NCBI GenBank assembly: GCA_937919625.1
Contig: CALFRK010000036.1
Coordinates: 1-52,458 of the forward strand
Length of the DNA stretch: 52,458 nucleotides
Source: an uncultured Ilumatobacter sp.
GTDB lineage: Bacteria; Actinomycetota; Acidimicrobiia; Acidimicrobiales; Ilumatobacteraceae
Direction: 5' to 3'
Shown: one piece after another, positions 17,327 to 25,871 of the stretch
Numbering within the stretch: position 1 is the first letter of the stretch
Layout of the letters: each line of letters opens with the position of its first letter
Made by a program: the position numbers and the translations under genes
The notes under the pieces: generated by a model
Databases searched by the model: none
What the model was told of the DNA's origin: nothing
The model's input: only the letters and a program-made list of their open reading frames with translations

Positions 17327-18150
17327 ATGTCTGAACTCGAATCACCGCAGATCGTGGCATTGGCTTCGCGATACGCGCTTTGGTTGCCCGTGGACACCTA
17401 CCTCAGAGCTCCGTGGCTTGCCCGTACGCGATCCGCAAACTCCGAAACCGGACCGATGAACGAGCGCCCGGTCCGAAGCGCGATCTATGGGGCATGCCCG
17501 ACGAGCAGGGGTACTTCGCTGACGACAACTCGCTGATCAAGGGAGTCGTGAAGAATCTGGCCGCCTCCCCCGGCGATCCTTACCAAGACAGCAGAATCGG
17601 CAAGGGTCTCGTCTGTTGTCACGTGTGGCCCGCGACGACAGGCGATCCGTTGCTGTTCTCGTTCGTACCGAATCTCGCGTGGTTGCCGAAGAGTCTTGCC
17701 CCGTACTCCGATGCCCACCTGGCTGGACCACCCCACGAAGTCCACGAAGTGTTGAAGGCAACCTCTGCTCGGCGCTACCGGTCGGCTCGTCCGGGCGTTG
17801 GGCGTGAGCGCTCCGAACGAGCATGGGAACGGCTTCCCGACGCAACCGCGGCGGGGCCCCAAGAAAGCTACGAATTCGCCGCGGGCGACCGAGTGGTCTT
17901 ACTCGTTGAGGACCGCGTCCAGAAGATGATCAACTTCCTAGAAGCGACGCTGGATGACGCAGCGCCACCGCCCAGGAGATTCAGCAAGCGATACCACTCA
18001 GGCATCGGCGGCCGAATCGATCGGACGGTCTGGCCAGTGCAGGACGCAGTCTCCGCAGAGGCGCGATACGCGCTGATTGCGGAGCTCCGGGCTTGCGTGG
18101 AGCGTTCAGCGGACGTCTCGATCAGTACGAGTATCGAAGTCGATCGTTGA
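17327..18150 (+). pseudogene. Frameshifted orphan gene (one-base loss in a C run)
   Basis: Two overlapping frames read as one protein. The first, from ATG 17327 behind a GGGGAG site, gives MSELESPQIVALASRYALW then LPVDTYLRAPWLA. The second, open to 18150, continues naturally with YAIRKLRN, DLWGMPDEQGYFADDNSLIK, GKGLVCCHVWPATTGDPLLF and FVPNLAWLPK. Adding one C to the CCC at 17421-17423 joins them as WLAPYAIRKLRN, about 274 residues in all. I do not recognise the family; the Cys-Cys-His-Val-Trp-Pro segment may be a metal or active site, but that is a guess. Either a true inactivation, a sequencing error, or slippage. Confidence 0.7.
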
Positions 18151-18360
18151 ACCCGAGACTCGATGATCTATTCGCTGTCCAACGCGCCGCCGCTGGCGTA
18201 CCGTAGGGCATCGCACCGTTCCCCGATCATCGATGCAATCAGGTCGCTGCCGCCGGCAGCACGGTCGAGCGCGACGCCGCGGCGGGTGCTCCCGCGCCGG
18301 TCTGGGTTGTGACGCGAATCCCCGATGACGGCACACTCCGTCGGCTCGCGGGATGGAACG

Positions 18361-20553
18361 ATGGCTCGCGATAGCCGGCAGCCGGCGATGCGTCGGATCG
18401 TCGGCACCACCGCGCCGATCGGTGTGCTGGTCGCGGCCCTCACGACCTTCTCGTCGCCGACTGGAACCGTCGACGCTCAGGACCCGTTCGAGCCGGCCGA
18501 GATCGTGTCACGGCTCCCGAACGACAACGGTCCGATGCCGAACGGAGCCGAGCGGGCGTCGATCTCCAACCTCGGCCACATCCTGTCGTTTGCATCGAGC
18601 TTCACCTTCAACGTTGCGCCCGAGATCTGGCATCGGGATCGGCCGAACTCCACCACCGGTCCGCCGACCCCGATCATCGGCCAAAATCCTGGGCTCAGTG
18701 ACGACGGGTGCGTCATCGCGTACAACGGGGATCCGGTCGCCGAGTTCACGTTTGCCCTGATGACGATCAATCGGTGTGCCGGTGGCGTCTCGACGCAGGT
18801 AGCTACGAATGGGTCGGGATTCGTCGCACCTCGGCCCAGTCTCAACGCCGACGGCACGGTGATCGCATTTCCGAGGCGCACGAATGCGCTGGTGTGGCGT
18901 CAGAACGGGGCGAGCGTCACGGTCAACGCTCCCCTCTCCGGGTACATCATCGGCGAGGTCGCGCTGTCGAGCGATGGCAATGTCCTGGCTTTCGTCGCCG
19001 GACGGTCGAATGGCACGGGCGGTGTCGACTCGTCGACGACCAACATCTGGGTTGCGGACGTGCCGGCAGGGGTGACAAATCCATCGTCGACGATCATCTC
19101 GCAGACGCCCAGTACCGGAGCGCTCCAGAACTCGTTCGATCCTTCGATCTCCGCTGATGGGCAGCTGGTCGCGTTCCGGCAGACGGCCGGGATCTTCGTG
19201 GGGGATCGGACGACCGGTTTCGCAACGTCGGTCGTGCCCGGAGGTGGCCGGCCGGCGATCAGCCGTGATGGGCAGTACCTGGGATTTGAGATCTTCTCCG
19301 GCGACAATTCCGACGTCTTCATCATCCAGACATCGGATCGTTGGGCGTCGGCCAGCCCACCCGAACTCGTCAGCTATGCCCGGCCCGGCGCGTCGACGTT
19401 CCACCTCGAAACCGACGCCGTCGTGTCGGAGCACGGCAGGTGGGTCGCCTGGTCGACCGGGGAACCCGACGACTTCGTGCAGGATCCGCTGTTCCCACAG
19501 TCCCTCTCGTTCCCCCAGAGCGACGCCATCCTGATCCGTCAGCGGCGTCCGGTGCTGAGCGTGCAGAGTCTCGATTTCGGCCTGCGTACCTCGCCGGCCA
19601 CACTGCAGTCGACGGTCACCAATGTCGGTCCGTCGGGTTGGCGTGTGACATCGATCGCCGCAAATGGCGAGTTCGACGTGGCCACCGAGAACTGCCCCTC
19701 GGTGCTACAACCCGGCCAGAGTTGCAGGGTCGATGTTCTCTTCAGCGCCGCCGGCGATGGGGCGAAGTCGGGGACGCTGACGGTTCGCGACGACTCGTAC
19801 CCCGGAGTTCCTCTGGCGGCGACGGGCTCGCTCGTCGGTGTCAGCGACGGGGGGCCCCCGACGACCCCTCCGCGCCAGAGCACGACGACCACCGTGCCGG
19901 CGTCGGTCGGTCTGTCGATCACGCCGAACCCGGTCACGTTTGATGAGGCGGTCGTCGGCCAACCTGCTGCGAGCCGTGCGGCCACGGTCGTCAACATCGG
20001 GCAGGTGCCGGTGACTGTTCAGACGGTACTGCTATCCGGCATCGCGGCGGGCGACTATGCGGTGAGCGTCGACGGCTGCACCGGCGAGACCTTGGCCGTC
20101 GGTGGCGACTGCCAACTGACGCTCGGGTTCGTGCCGAGCGACGCCGGCGACCGGGTGGGCACGTTGATGGTGAGCGGAAGCGGTTCGGCGTCCGCGAGCA
20201 CGTCGTTGCGCGGCAGCGGCCGGTTCGACGCGGTGCTCGAGCTGACGCCCGGGGTCGCGGCAGGCGGCCAGGTGGTCACGCTGGTCGGTTCGGGGTACCC
20301 GGTCTCGACCGCTGTCACGCTGTCGCTCGGCGGATTGTCGACGGTGATCGCCACCACCGATCCCAACGGTGGGTTCATGGTCCCGTGGCTCATCCTGTCC
20401 GGCACGCCGCAGGGTGAGCTGCTTGGTGACGACGTCGCGATCATCGGACGCTACGACGCCGACCCGGCGCCTCTCCTCGTCGTCGGGACGCCGATGCGAC
20501 CCCAGTCGACGGGGATGCTGAGGAACACCCAGCGACGCTACCTCTCGCGCTGA
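18361..20553 (+). CDS. Secreted beta-propeller protein with two ASH/choice-of-anchor-D domains
   Basis: An exported protein of about 730 residues. A signal peptide (MRRIVG then TTAPIGVLVAALTTF, ending near VDAQ) is followed by TolB/PD40-like propeller blades (ISNLGHILSF, LSDDGCVIAYNGDP, LNADGTVIAFPRR, LSSDGNVLAFVAG, ISADGQLVAFRQ, ISRDGQYLGFEIF, VVSEHGRWVAWS). Two immunoglobulin-like ASH domains follow (SLDFGLRTSPATLQSTVTNVG and PNPVTFDEAVVGQPAASRA), each with a Cys pair, then a last beta domain (LVGSGYPVSTAVTLSLGG). ATG 18361 is chosen; 18325 and 18388 are also possible, the last giving the neatest signal peptide. No sorting motif or C-terminal membrane span is seen. Function unknown; surface binding or envelope scaffolding is likely. 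Confidence 0.82.
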   Translation: MARDSRQPAMRRIVGTTAPIGVLVAALTTFSSPTGTVDAQDPFEPAEIVSRLPNDNGPMPNGAERASISNLGHILSFASSFTFNVAPEIWHRDRPNSTTGPPTPIIGQNPGLSDDGCVIAYNGDPVAEFTFALMTINRCAGGVSTQVATNGSGFVAPRPSLNADGTVIAFPRRTNALVWRQNGASVTVNAPLSGYIIGEVALSSDGNVLAFVAGRSNGTGGVDSSTTNIWVADVPAGVTNPSSTIISQTPSTGALQNSFDPSISADGQLVAFRQTAGIFVGDRTTGFATSVVPGGGRPAISRDGQYLGFEIFSGDNSDVFIIQTSDRWASASPPELVSYARPGASTFHLETDAVVSEHGRWVAWSTGEPDDFVQDPLFPQSLSFPQSDAILIRQRRPVLSVQSLDFGLRTSPATLQSTVTNVGPSGWRVTSIAANGEFDVATENCPSVLQPGQSCRVDVLFSAAGDGAKSGTLTVRDDSYPGVPLAATGSLVGVSDGGPPTTPPRQSTTTTVPASVGLSITPNPVTFDEAVVGQPAASRAATVVNIGQVPVTVQTVLLSGIAAGDYAVSVDGCTGETLAVGGDCQLTLGFVPSDAGDRVGTLMVSGSGSASASTSLRGSGRFDAVLELTPGVAAGGQVVTLVGSGYPVSTAVTLSLGGLSTVIATTDPNGGFMVPWLILSGTPQGELLGDDVAIIGRYDADPAPLLVVGTPMRPQSTGMLRNTQRRYLSR

Positions 20554-20697
20554 CGACACACTGGCTCGCTACCGGCGGAGCCGCACCGCGTCGTTCAGCG
20601 TCTCCCAAGACACGTTCCAGGTTGTCAAGTCCTGGTCGCCAACCGGACCATTTCGATCAACGATTTGAGTCGAACCCGTTCCAAAGTGATTCAGTAG

Positions 20698-21269
20698 GGC
20701 ACTGTTGCGTTGACAGATCGTGCGTGGGTCGTAGCGTGCCCGGGTGATTCGTCGATGAAGCCTACGTCCGCGTCGGCGGCGTCTGGCGGTACGTGTACCG
20801 CGCCGTCGACCAGCACGGCCAGGTGATCGACGTCTACGTGTCGAAGCGGCGCAACGTCCCAGCGGCGACCAGGTTCTTCGAAACGATGCTGGCCGGTCGC
20901 GAACGACCGCGCGAGATCACCACGGATCTGGCCGCACCCCTGCTGCGCGTCGTCGACGAACTTCTCCCCGACGCTCTCCACGACACCACGCAATATGCGA
21001 ACAACCGGATCGAGTGCGATCACGGACGACTCAAGGCACGGCTTCGCCCGATGCGAGGTCTGCGGACCGACCGGACCGCCACGGTCGTGATCCGCGGTCA
21101 CGCGTTCATCCAGAACCTTCGACGAGGCCACTACCAACTCGGCGTCGAAGCCCGCCACGACCGTCTACGCATCGCGGCAGCGTTCGATGAGCTCACCACC
21201 GTGATCTGAACAGTCATCCAGCACCTCGCAGGTCGGCCGCGCCCTTCGATCGATCGACGCAACAGTGCC
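20698..21269 (+). mobile_element. IS6-family element with internal deletion (572 bases)
   Basis: Perfect 13-bp terminal inverted repeats GGCACTGTTGCGT (20698-20710) and ACGCAACAGTGCC (21257-21269) flank a transposase fragment; the match extends imperfectly to about 22 bases. The GGCACTGTTGC end is typical of the IS6/IS26 family. At 572 bases it is about 250 shorter than usual because the N-terminal transposase part is missing. No 8-bp target duplication is seen (TTCAGTAG against GGCTACGG). The right end lies three bases from the stop of the AAA/DUF4143 gene. Confidence 0.85.
20748..21209 (+). pseudogene. IS6-family transposase, N-terminally deleted
   Basis: About 153 codons carry the complete DDE catalytic part: FVDEAYVRVGGVWRYVYRAVD (first Asp), ITTDLA (second Asp) and YANNRIECDHGRLKARLRPM (Glu). 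The N-terminal helix-turn-helix part of about 85 residues is absent, and an in-frame stop (20745-20747) lies directly before the fragment. It cannot make a normal transposase but could be moved in trans. Confidence 0.85.
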
Positions 21270-21271
21270 GG

Positions 21272-22558
21272 CTACGGTCCGAGGAGTGCTGCCGGGACGA
21301 CTCCGATGCCGTCACTGCGACGGTACGCCTCGGTGCCCGTCGTCACGACGAACGAGTCCAGCAGCCGATCGCCGAGCTCTTCGGCCAGCCACGCCAGATG
21401 CCGCACGTCACTACCGCCGACGGACTGATCCAGCTTCACCTCGATCGCCACTACCGCACCGTCGTCGCGTTCCACGATCAGATCGACCTCATGCTCGCCG
21501 GCCCGGGTACGCAGATGCGACACCCGGCACTCGCATGCCTGAGCAAACACGCGCACTGACAGTGTCACCAGCGATTCGAACAGTGCTCCCAGGAACGTCC
21601 CGTCGCGTGGCACCGCTGGCGTCACCTCCTTACCTGACAACAATGTGTCGCGTGTGGCACCAACGAGCCGTGCAGCAAGCGCCGGGTCGGCAAGGTGGTG
21701 CTTCGGGCTCTGCACCAGTCGGGACATATGGCTCGCCGAAGTCGACCACGACGGCACCGGGTCCACGATCCAGATCCGCTCGAGCGTGTCGCGGTACGGC
21801 AGGGTGGTTGACTTTGCCGGCTTGTCGCCCTCACCTGACGTTGCCGCATCCCGAATCGTCTCGTACGACGCCGTCGATGACGTCGCCGCCGCGTACGCCG
21901 TCAGCCACCGCTGCAACGCCGCCGGGTTCCGTACCTGATGACCGGCTTCTTCGAAGTCCCGGTCGATGACCAGCCGCAGGTATCCGTCGAGTAGTTGGCG
22001 GCGTGCTCGGCCCGTCGCCCGACGGATGCCGGGCAGGCCGCTCGCCAGCATTTCTTCGACGTAGTCCTCCAGCCTGATGTCGGTCGTGCCCGAGAGCTTC
22101 GGTCGCCCACCCTGACACAACGCGGCCAAACTGACGGTCGGCTCCCCCACGCCTCGCTCGCACAAGGTCAGTGGGCGCATCCGCATTGGCACGATCCGTC
22201 CCGCCTCCGAATGTGTCGCCGGCGCGTCCGGTGACGCCGACCCCGTCAGTAGGAAGTGGCCTGGGGCCAGGTCGGCGTCCACCGCCCGGCGTACTTCGTC
22301 CCATACGAACGGCAGCCGCTGCCACTCATCAATCAGCACCAGAGGGTCCGCAGCCGCCAGCCGCGACGGATCCGCCGCGACGATCTCGGCAACCTCCGGT
22401 CGGTCCAGCGTGAAGACCGTCGCGGCTCGTTGCGTGGCCGTCGTCGTCTTCCCGACGCCTTTCGGGCCATCGATGCTGAGGGCCGCCAACCCGCTCAACA
22501 GCTCGTCCAGTTCGTCGTCCAGCACCCGTCGGCGATACCCGTCACTACTGTCTGCCAT
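21272..22558 (-). CDS. AAA ATPase with DUF4143 domain
   Basis: A 428-residue protein of the widespread AAA_14/DUF4143 group. Walker A is DGPKGVGKTTTATQRA at about 30-45, Walker B LVLIDEWQRLP at about 73-83, sensor LLTGSASP near 102. The DUF4143 part covers about 170-400 and includes a nuclease-like segment HEVDLIVERDDGAVVAIEVK (D, E and K of a PD-(D/E)XK-like core). Its role in cells is not settled; some relatives look like toxin or defence ATPases. The start ATG 22558 lies next to two and a half tandem 23-bp repeats that probably control it. The gene ends three bases from an IS6 end. Confidence 0.88.
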   Translation of the reverse strand: MADSSDGYRRRVLDDELDELLSGLAALSIDGPKGVGKTTTATQRAATVFTLDRPEVAEIVAADPSRLAAADPLVLIDEWQRLPFVWDEVRRAVDADLAPGHFLLTGSASPDAPATHSEAGRIVPMRMRPLTLCERGVGEPTVSLAALCQGGRPKLSGTTDIRLEDYVEEMLASGLPGIRRATGRARRQLLDGYLRLVIDRDFEEAGHQVRNPAALQRWLTAYAAATSSTASYETIRDAATSGEGDKPAKSTTLPYRDTLERIWIVDPVPSWSTSASHMSRLVQSPKHHLADPALAARLVGATRDTLLSGKEVTPAVPRDGTFLGALFESLVTLSVRVFAQACECRVSHLRTRAGEHEVDLIVERDDGAVVAIEVKLDQSVGGSDVRHLAWLAEELGDRLLDSFVVTTGTEAYRRSDGIGVVPAALLGP

Positions 22559-22562
22559 AGTC

Positions 22563-22623
22563 TTACGCTACCGTTTGCCGAACCATTACACTACCATTTG
22601 CCGAACCATTACACTACCGTTCC
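22563..22623 (-). repeat. Tandem 23-bp repeats in the promoter of the AAA/DUF4143 gene
   Basis: Two full units (22563-22585, 22586-22608), differing at two positions, and one partial unit (22609-22623) begin with TTACGCTACC or TTACACTACC and end with TTTGCCGAACCA. They start five bases before the ATG at 22558. On the gene strand each unit supplies TGGTTCGGCAAA followed by a TAG-GTAA-like element. Probably operators or repeated core promoters. Confidence 0.7.
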
Positions 22624-23082
22624 GATGTCAGTCAGCAAAAGCCGGAGCACTGAGATCGGGTATGAAACGTTGGGCGTGTCAGCGAGTGAAAAGTCACATG
22701 GCTCGGAGAGTCCGCGTTCGCTCTGAACGCAACACTCGCGGTGCCCGGCCTACCGCTCGACTTGGTCGAGGAAATGCAAAGTGCTCTCGACGCGATTCGC
22801 GAGGGCTTCCGTCGCGTGGCACGGAGCCAACATTCTGACCGCGCCATATCTGTAGATATTCCGGTGATCGGGGCCAGATGATTATCGGACGCACGATATG
22901 GGTAGATGCGATGCGGCGCGCACCGTGACGATGAGGCGGTGATTCTGCGGGGCGTTATGCAGCTTGTCCTGGGTCGCCAGCGAGGTGGCGGCGCCCCTAG
23001 TGGAGTCAGCGCGGCTGTGGGAGGCTTCGCAGGCTTTCGTCCGGGGGACGGAAGCACAAACGGAAGCACAAGGGGAATCTCG
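22624..23082. other. Region between ATPase promoter and ligase remnant
   Basis: Holds only a short plus-strand coding remnant (22699-22881) and a small direct repeat CGGAAGCACAA (twice near 23050-23070) before the ligase start. No full gene seen. Confidence 0.4.
22699..22881 (+). pseudogene. Short coding remnant of unknown family
   Basis: This frame, 61 codons with the stop, reads like genuine protein: WLGESAFALNATLAVPGLP, LDLVEEMQSALDAIREGF, RRVARSQHSDRAISVDIPV. An in-frame stop lies just upstream and there is no good start (a GTG inside is the only candidate), so it is probably the C-terminal end of a lost gene. The amphipathic helix LVEEMQSALDAIREGFRRV recalls phasin-like proteins, but that is a weak impression. 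Confidence 0.35.
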
Positions 23083-23955
23083 ATGTACACGAATCTTGGT
23101 CAGGTGATGCCGCTCGGCGCAGCGAAGTACGGTGATCGTGTTGCGCTGGTTTTTCGGGGCGAGGAGTTCACGTACAACCGCCTTGACGAGTTGACGGCGC
23201 GACTGGCGAACGGCCTGAACGGTCTCGGCGTATCACAAGGCGACCGCGTGACGCTCTACTCGCCGAATCGGTGGGAGTGGATCGTCAGCTACTACGCGGT
23301 TTTGCGCTTGGGGGCTGTGATCAACCCGATCAACGTGATGCTGACACCCGAAGAGGTCGTCTTCGTGACGAAGGATTGTGGGGCCAAGGTCTTGCTCGCC
23401 TCGGTCGACAAGGGCACCCCGATCATCACTTGCCAGTCGGGAACGCCGCTCGAGCACATCGTCGTCTTCGGCGACGACACTCCTGACGGCGCCACCTCGT
23501 TCGATCAACTGATGGACGACAACAGCGCCGAGCTCCCCGAGTTCGAGATCGATCCGATGGCGACATCGACGATCGGCTACACGAGCGGTACGACAGGTCA
23601 CCCCAAGGGCGCGATGTTGAGCCATCACGGGATCGTGCTCAACAGTGCTCTCACCAGCAACCTGCACGCCCGAACTGGCGAGGACGTGTGCTACTCGGCG
23701 CTGCCGTGTTCGCATGTGTACGGCAATGTCGTGATGAACGGGGTCTTCTTCTTGGGCGGCAGGCTGATCCTGAACGACCGCTTCGATGCGGTCGACACGA
23801 TGGGCTTGATCGAGCAACACCGGGTCACCATCTTCGACGGTGTGCCGACGATGTACTTCTTCATGCTCGCCGACCCGAAGTTCGACGATTTCGATCTGTC
23901 TTCGCTGCGCTTGTGCGCGGTCGGCGGCCCGAGATCGTCGAGGAGGCCGAGTTGA
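23083..23955 (+). pseudogene. Truncated acyl-CoA ligase (adenylate-forming enzyme)
   Basis: Starts at ATG 23083 behind AAGGGG and gives the N-terminal half of a class I adenylate-forming acyl-CoA synthetase: GDRVALVFRGEEFTYNRLDE, LGAVINPINVMLTPEE, and the AMP-binding P-loop STIGYTSGTTGHPKGAMLSH at about 165-184. After LSSLRLCAVGG (about 23930) the sequence stops matching the family and ends within ten codons. The adenylation core end and the whole C-terminal domain are missing (normal length is 500-550 residues). From the break on, the DNA is the antisense of the CLC gene's 3' end, so a rearrangement fused the two genes tail to tail. Not expected to be active. Confidence 0.85.
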
Positions 23956-25871
23956 TTCTCGAGTCGCTCCCGCGCTGCCGTCAGATCGCCGCCGACAGGA
24001 AGCGGCACGACGATGTGGAAGCGGCTGAAAGGTTCAAGCGCCACTCGACGCTCCAACTCGGCAGCGAGGGCCTGTCCACCGAGCGACTGGTTGCCCACGA
24101 CGATGATCCGCCGCCCGACCCTGCTTCGTCTCTGCACCACCGGAGCGAGCCACCCTGGTTCGAGTCTTTCCAATGCCAGTTCGTCGCTGCGTGACCGCAC
24201 GATGTCGGCCCGGGTGCAGATGCCCACGATCACGCCGTCGTCAATCACCGGTATATGAGTCACGTCTTCCTGGGCCATCACCTGCATCGCATCGACAAGG
24301 CTCGCTTTGGGGCCGACCCTTACGAGATCAGACGACGTGACTTGCGACACCGGCGCGTCTCTCGGATGTTCCTCCGTCAGCAAGTCGCGACGGGTGACCA
24401 TGCCGAGGCATCGCCCTTCGGCATCGACGACCGGAAAGGCACCATGATCGCCACGCAGGATCCGGTCAGCCACGTGGCCAACGGTGTCATCGGGTGAGAC
24501 GCTGTCGACCAAACGATTCATCACGTCGGCCACCGCCGTGGTCCGCAGCGAGTCGGCCACGAGCTCGTTGCCAACCCGAATCCCTCTGCGGGAGAGCTTC
24601 TCGGTGTAGATGGTCTCGTCCGACAGGACGCTGAACACCAACGCCGACAACACGGTGGCCAGCATCAGTGGCAGCACCACCTCGAAATCGCGGGTGATCT
24701 CGAGCACGAACACCATGGCGGTCAGCGGTGCTCCGGTCGCGGCACCAAACACTGCCGCCATCCCCACCATGGCGAAAGCTCCCTCCGAGATGTTGAGCCC
24801 GGGAATGATGTGGAGGGCGATGATGGCGAAGACCCCGCCGAAGCTGGCACCCATCAGCAGCACCGGAGCGAGCGTTCCACCCGATGTGCCTGACCCGAGC
24901 GCGACCCACCACGACACCATCTTGGCCACGAGCACCGCCGCGAGCGGGATCAGCGTGAGCTGGCCGGCGAGCACGTCGTCGATCACGTTGTAGCCGACAC
25001 CGAGCGAACGCGGAACGAGCAGGCCGATTGTTGCGAACACCAGCGAACCGATCAAAGGGTGCCAGAAGATCGAGATCCGGGACGAACGGAAACTACGTTC
25101 CGCACGGAACAGCCCACGGGCGATGACGACGGCGACCAGTCCGCTCATGAGTCCGAGCACGGCATAGACGGGAAGCTTGTCCAACCCGGCGTAGTCGTGC
25201 CGCGGGGCGTCGAAGAGTGGCCCGTTCCCGAACACGGCCGAGTGGATGCCGCCTGCGATCGATGTCGCCACCGTGAGCGGAATCAGTGATCGCACTGAGA
25301 GCTCGAACAGCAACAGTTCGATCGCGAGCAGGATCGCGGCCAAGGGCGCGCCGAATGTGGCGGCCATCCCGGCCGCCGCCCCGGAGGCGAGCAGGATCTT
25401 GCGTTCCGACGGCGTGACCTTGAGGATCTGGCCGGCGAGCGAGCCGATCGCACCGCCCGTGACGATGATCGGACCCTCGGCTCCGAACGGGCCACCAGTG
25501 CCGATCGCGATAGCTGCGGTAAGCGGTTTAGCGATCGCCGTTCGCGGGGCGATACGGCTGTCACGACGCAGCACCGCCTCCATAGCCTCGGGGATGCCAT
25601 GCCCACGAATGATCGGAGCCACCCTGGCGATGATGGCGATGATCAGTGCACCGATCGCTGCGGCGATCGGAAGCCGTGGCGATGGGTCGAGATCTGAGAT
25701 TGGGGGGATGCTCCCCCAGGCGACGTCGCCATAGAACACGATGTGGGTGATCAAACTGATGGTTCGAATCAGTAAATAGGCGGCGCCGCCCGCCGTGAGA
25801 CCGACGGGCACGGCCAAGCCGACGAGAAGCAGAAGCCGACGCGTCGAAGGCGTCAGCCGAGTATCAAGCAT
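23691..25871 (-). CDS. CLC-family chloride channel/antiporter with CBS domains, chimeric C-terminus
   Basis: Voltage-type CLC membrane protein. Selectivity segments are RGHGIPEAME (first), GGPFGAEGPIIV with the gating Glu (second) and SGGTLAPVLLMGA (third). About ten membrane helices (residues 15-430) are followed by two CBS domains (VADVMNRLVDSVSPDDTVG and VTSSDLVRVGPKASLVDAM) and part of a USP-like tail (RRIIVVGNQSLGGQALAAEL). From about residue 647 the reading frame runs into antisense of the ligase gene, giving some 80 foreign residues to the stop at 23691. ATG 25871 overlaps the SulP stop by eight bases; a longer start at 25952 is less likely. The channel domain is intact and could still work; the tail is not original. 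Confidence 0.85.
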   Translation of the reverse strand: MLDTRLTPSTRRLLLLVGLAVPVGLTAGGAAYLLIRTISLITHIVFYGDVAWGSIPPISDLDPSPRLPIAAAIGALIIAIIARVAPIIRGHGIPEAMEAVLRRDSRIAPRTAIAKPLTAAIAIGTGGPFGAEGPIIVTGGAIGSLAGQILKVTPSERKILLASGAAAGMAATFGAPLAAILLAIELLLFELSVRSLIPLTVATSIAGGIHSAVFGNGPLFDAPRHDYAGLDKLPVYAVLGLMSGLVAVVIARGLFRAERSFRSSRISIFWHPLIGSLVFATIGLLVPRSLGVGYNVIDDVLAGQLTLIPLAAVLVAKMVSWWVALGSGTSGGTLAPVLLMGASFGGVFAIIALHIIPGLNISEGAFAMVGMAAVFGAATGAPLTAMVFVLEITRDFEVVLPLMLATVLSALVFSVLSDETIYTEKLSRRGIRVGNELVADSLRTTAVADVMNRLVDSVSPDDTVGHVADRILRGDHGAFPVVDAEGRCLGMVTRRDLLTEEHPRDAPVSQVTSSDLVRVGPKASLVDAMQVMAQEDVTHIPVIDDGVIVGICTRADIVRSRSDELALERLEPGWLAPVVQRRSRVGRRIIVVGNQSLGGQALAAELERRVALEPFSRFHIVVPLPVGGDLTAARERLENQLGLLDDLGPPTAHKRSEDRSKSSNFGSASMKKYIVGTPSKMVTRCCSIKPIVSTASKRSFRISLPPKKKTPFITTLPYTCEHGSAE

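Noticed and set aside
20690-21277. Target-site duplication of the IS6 element
   Set aside because: The flanking 8 bases differ (TTCAGTAG against GGCTACGG).
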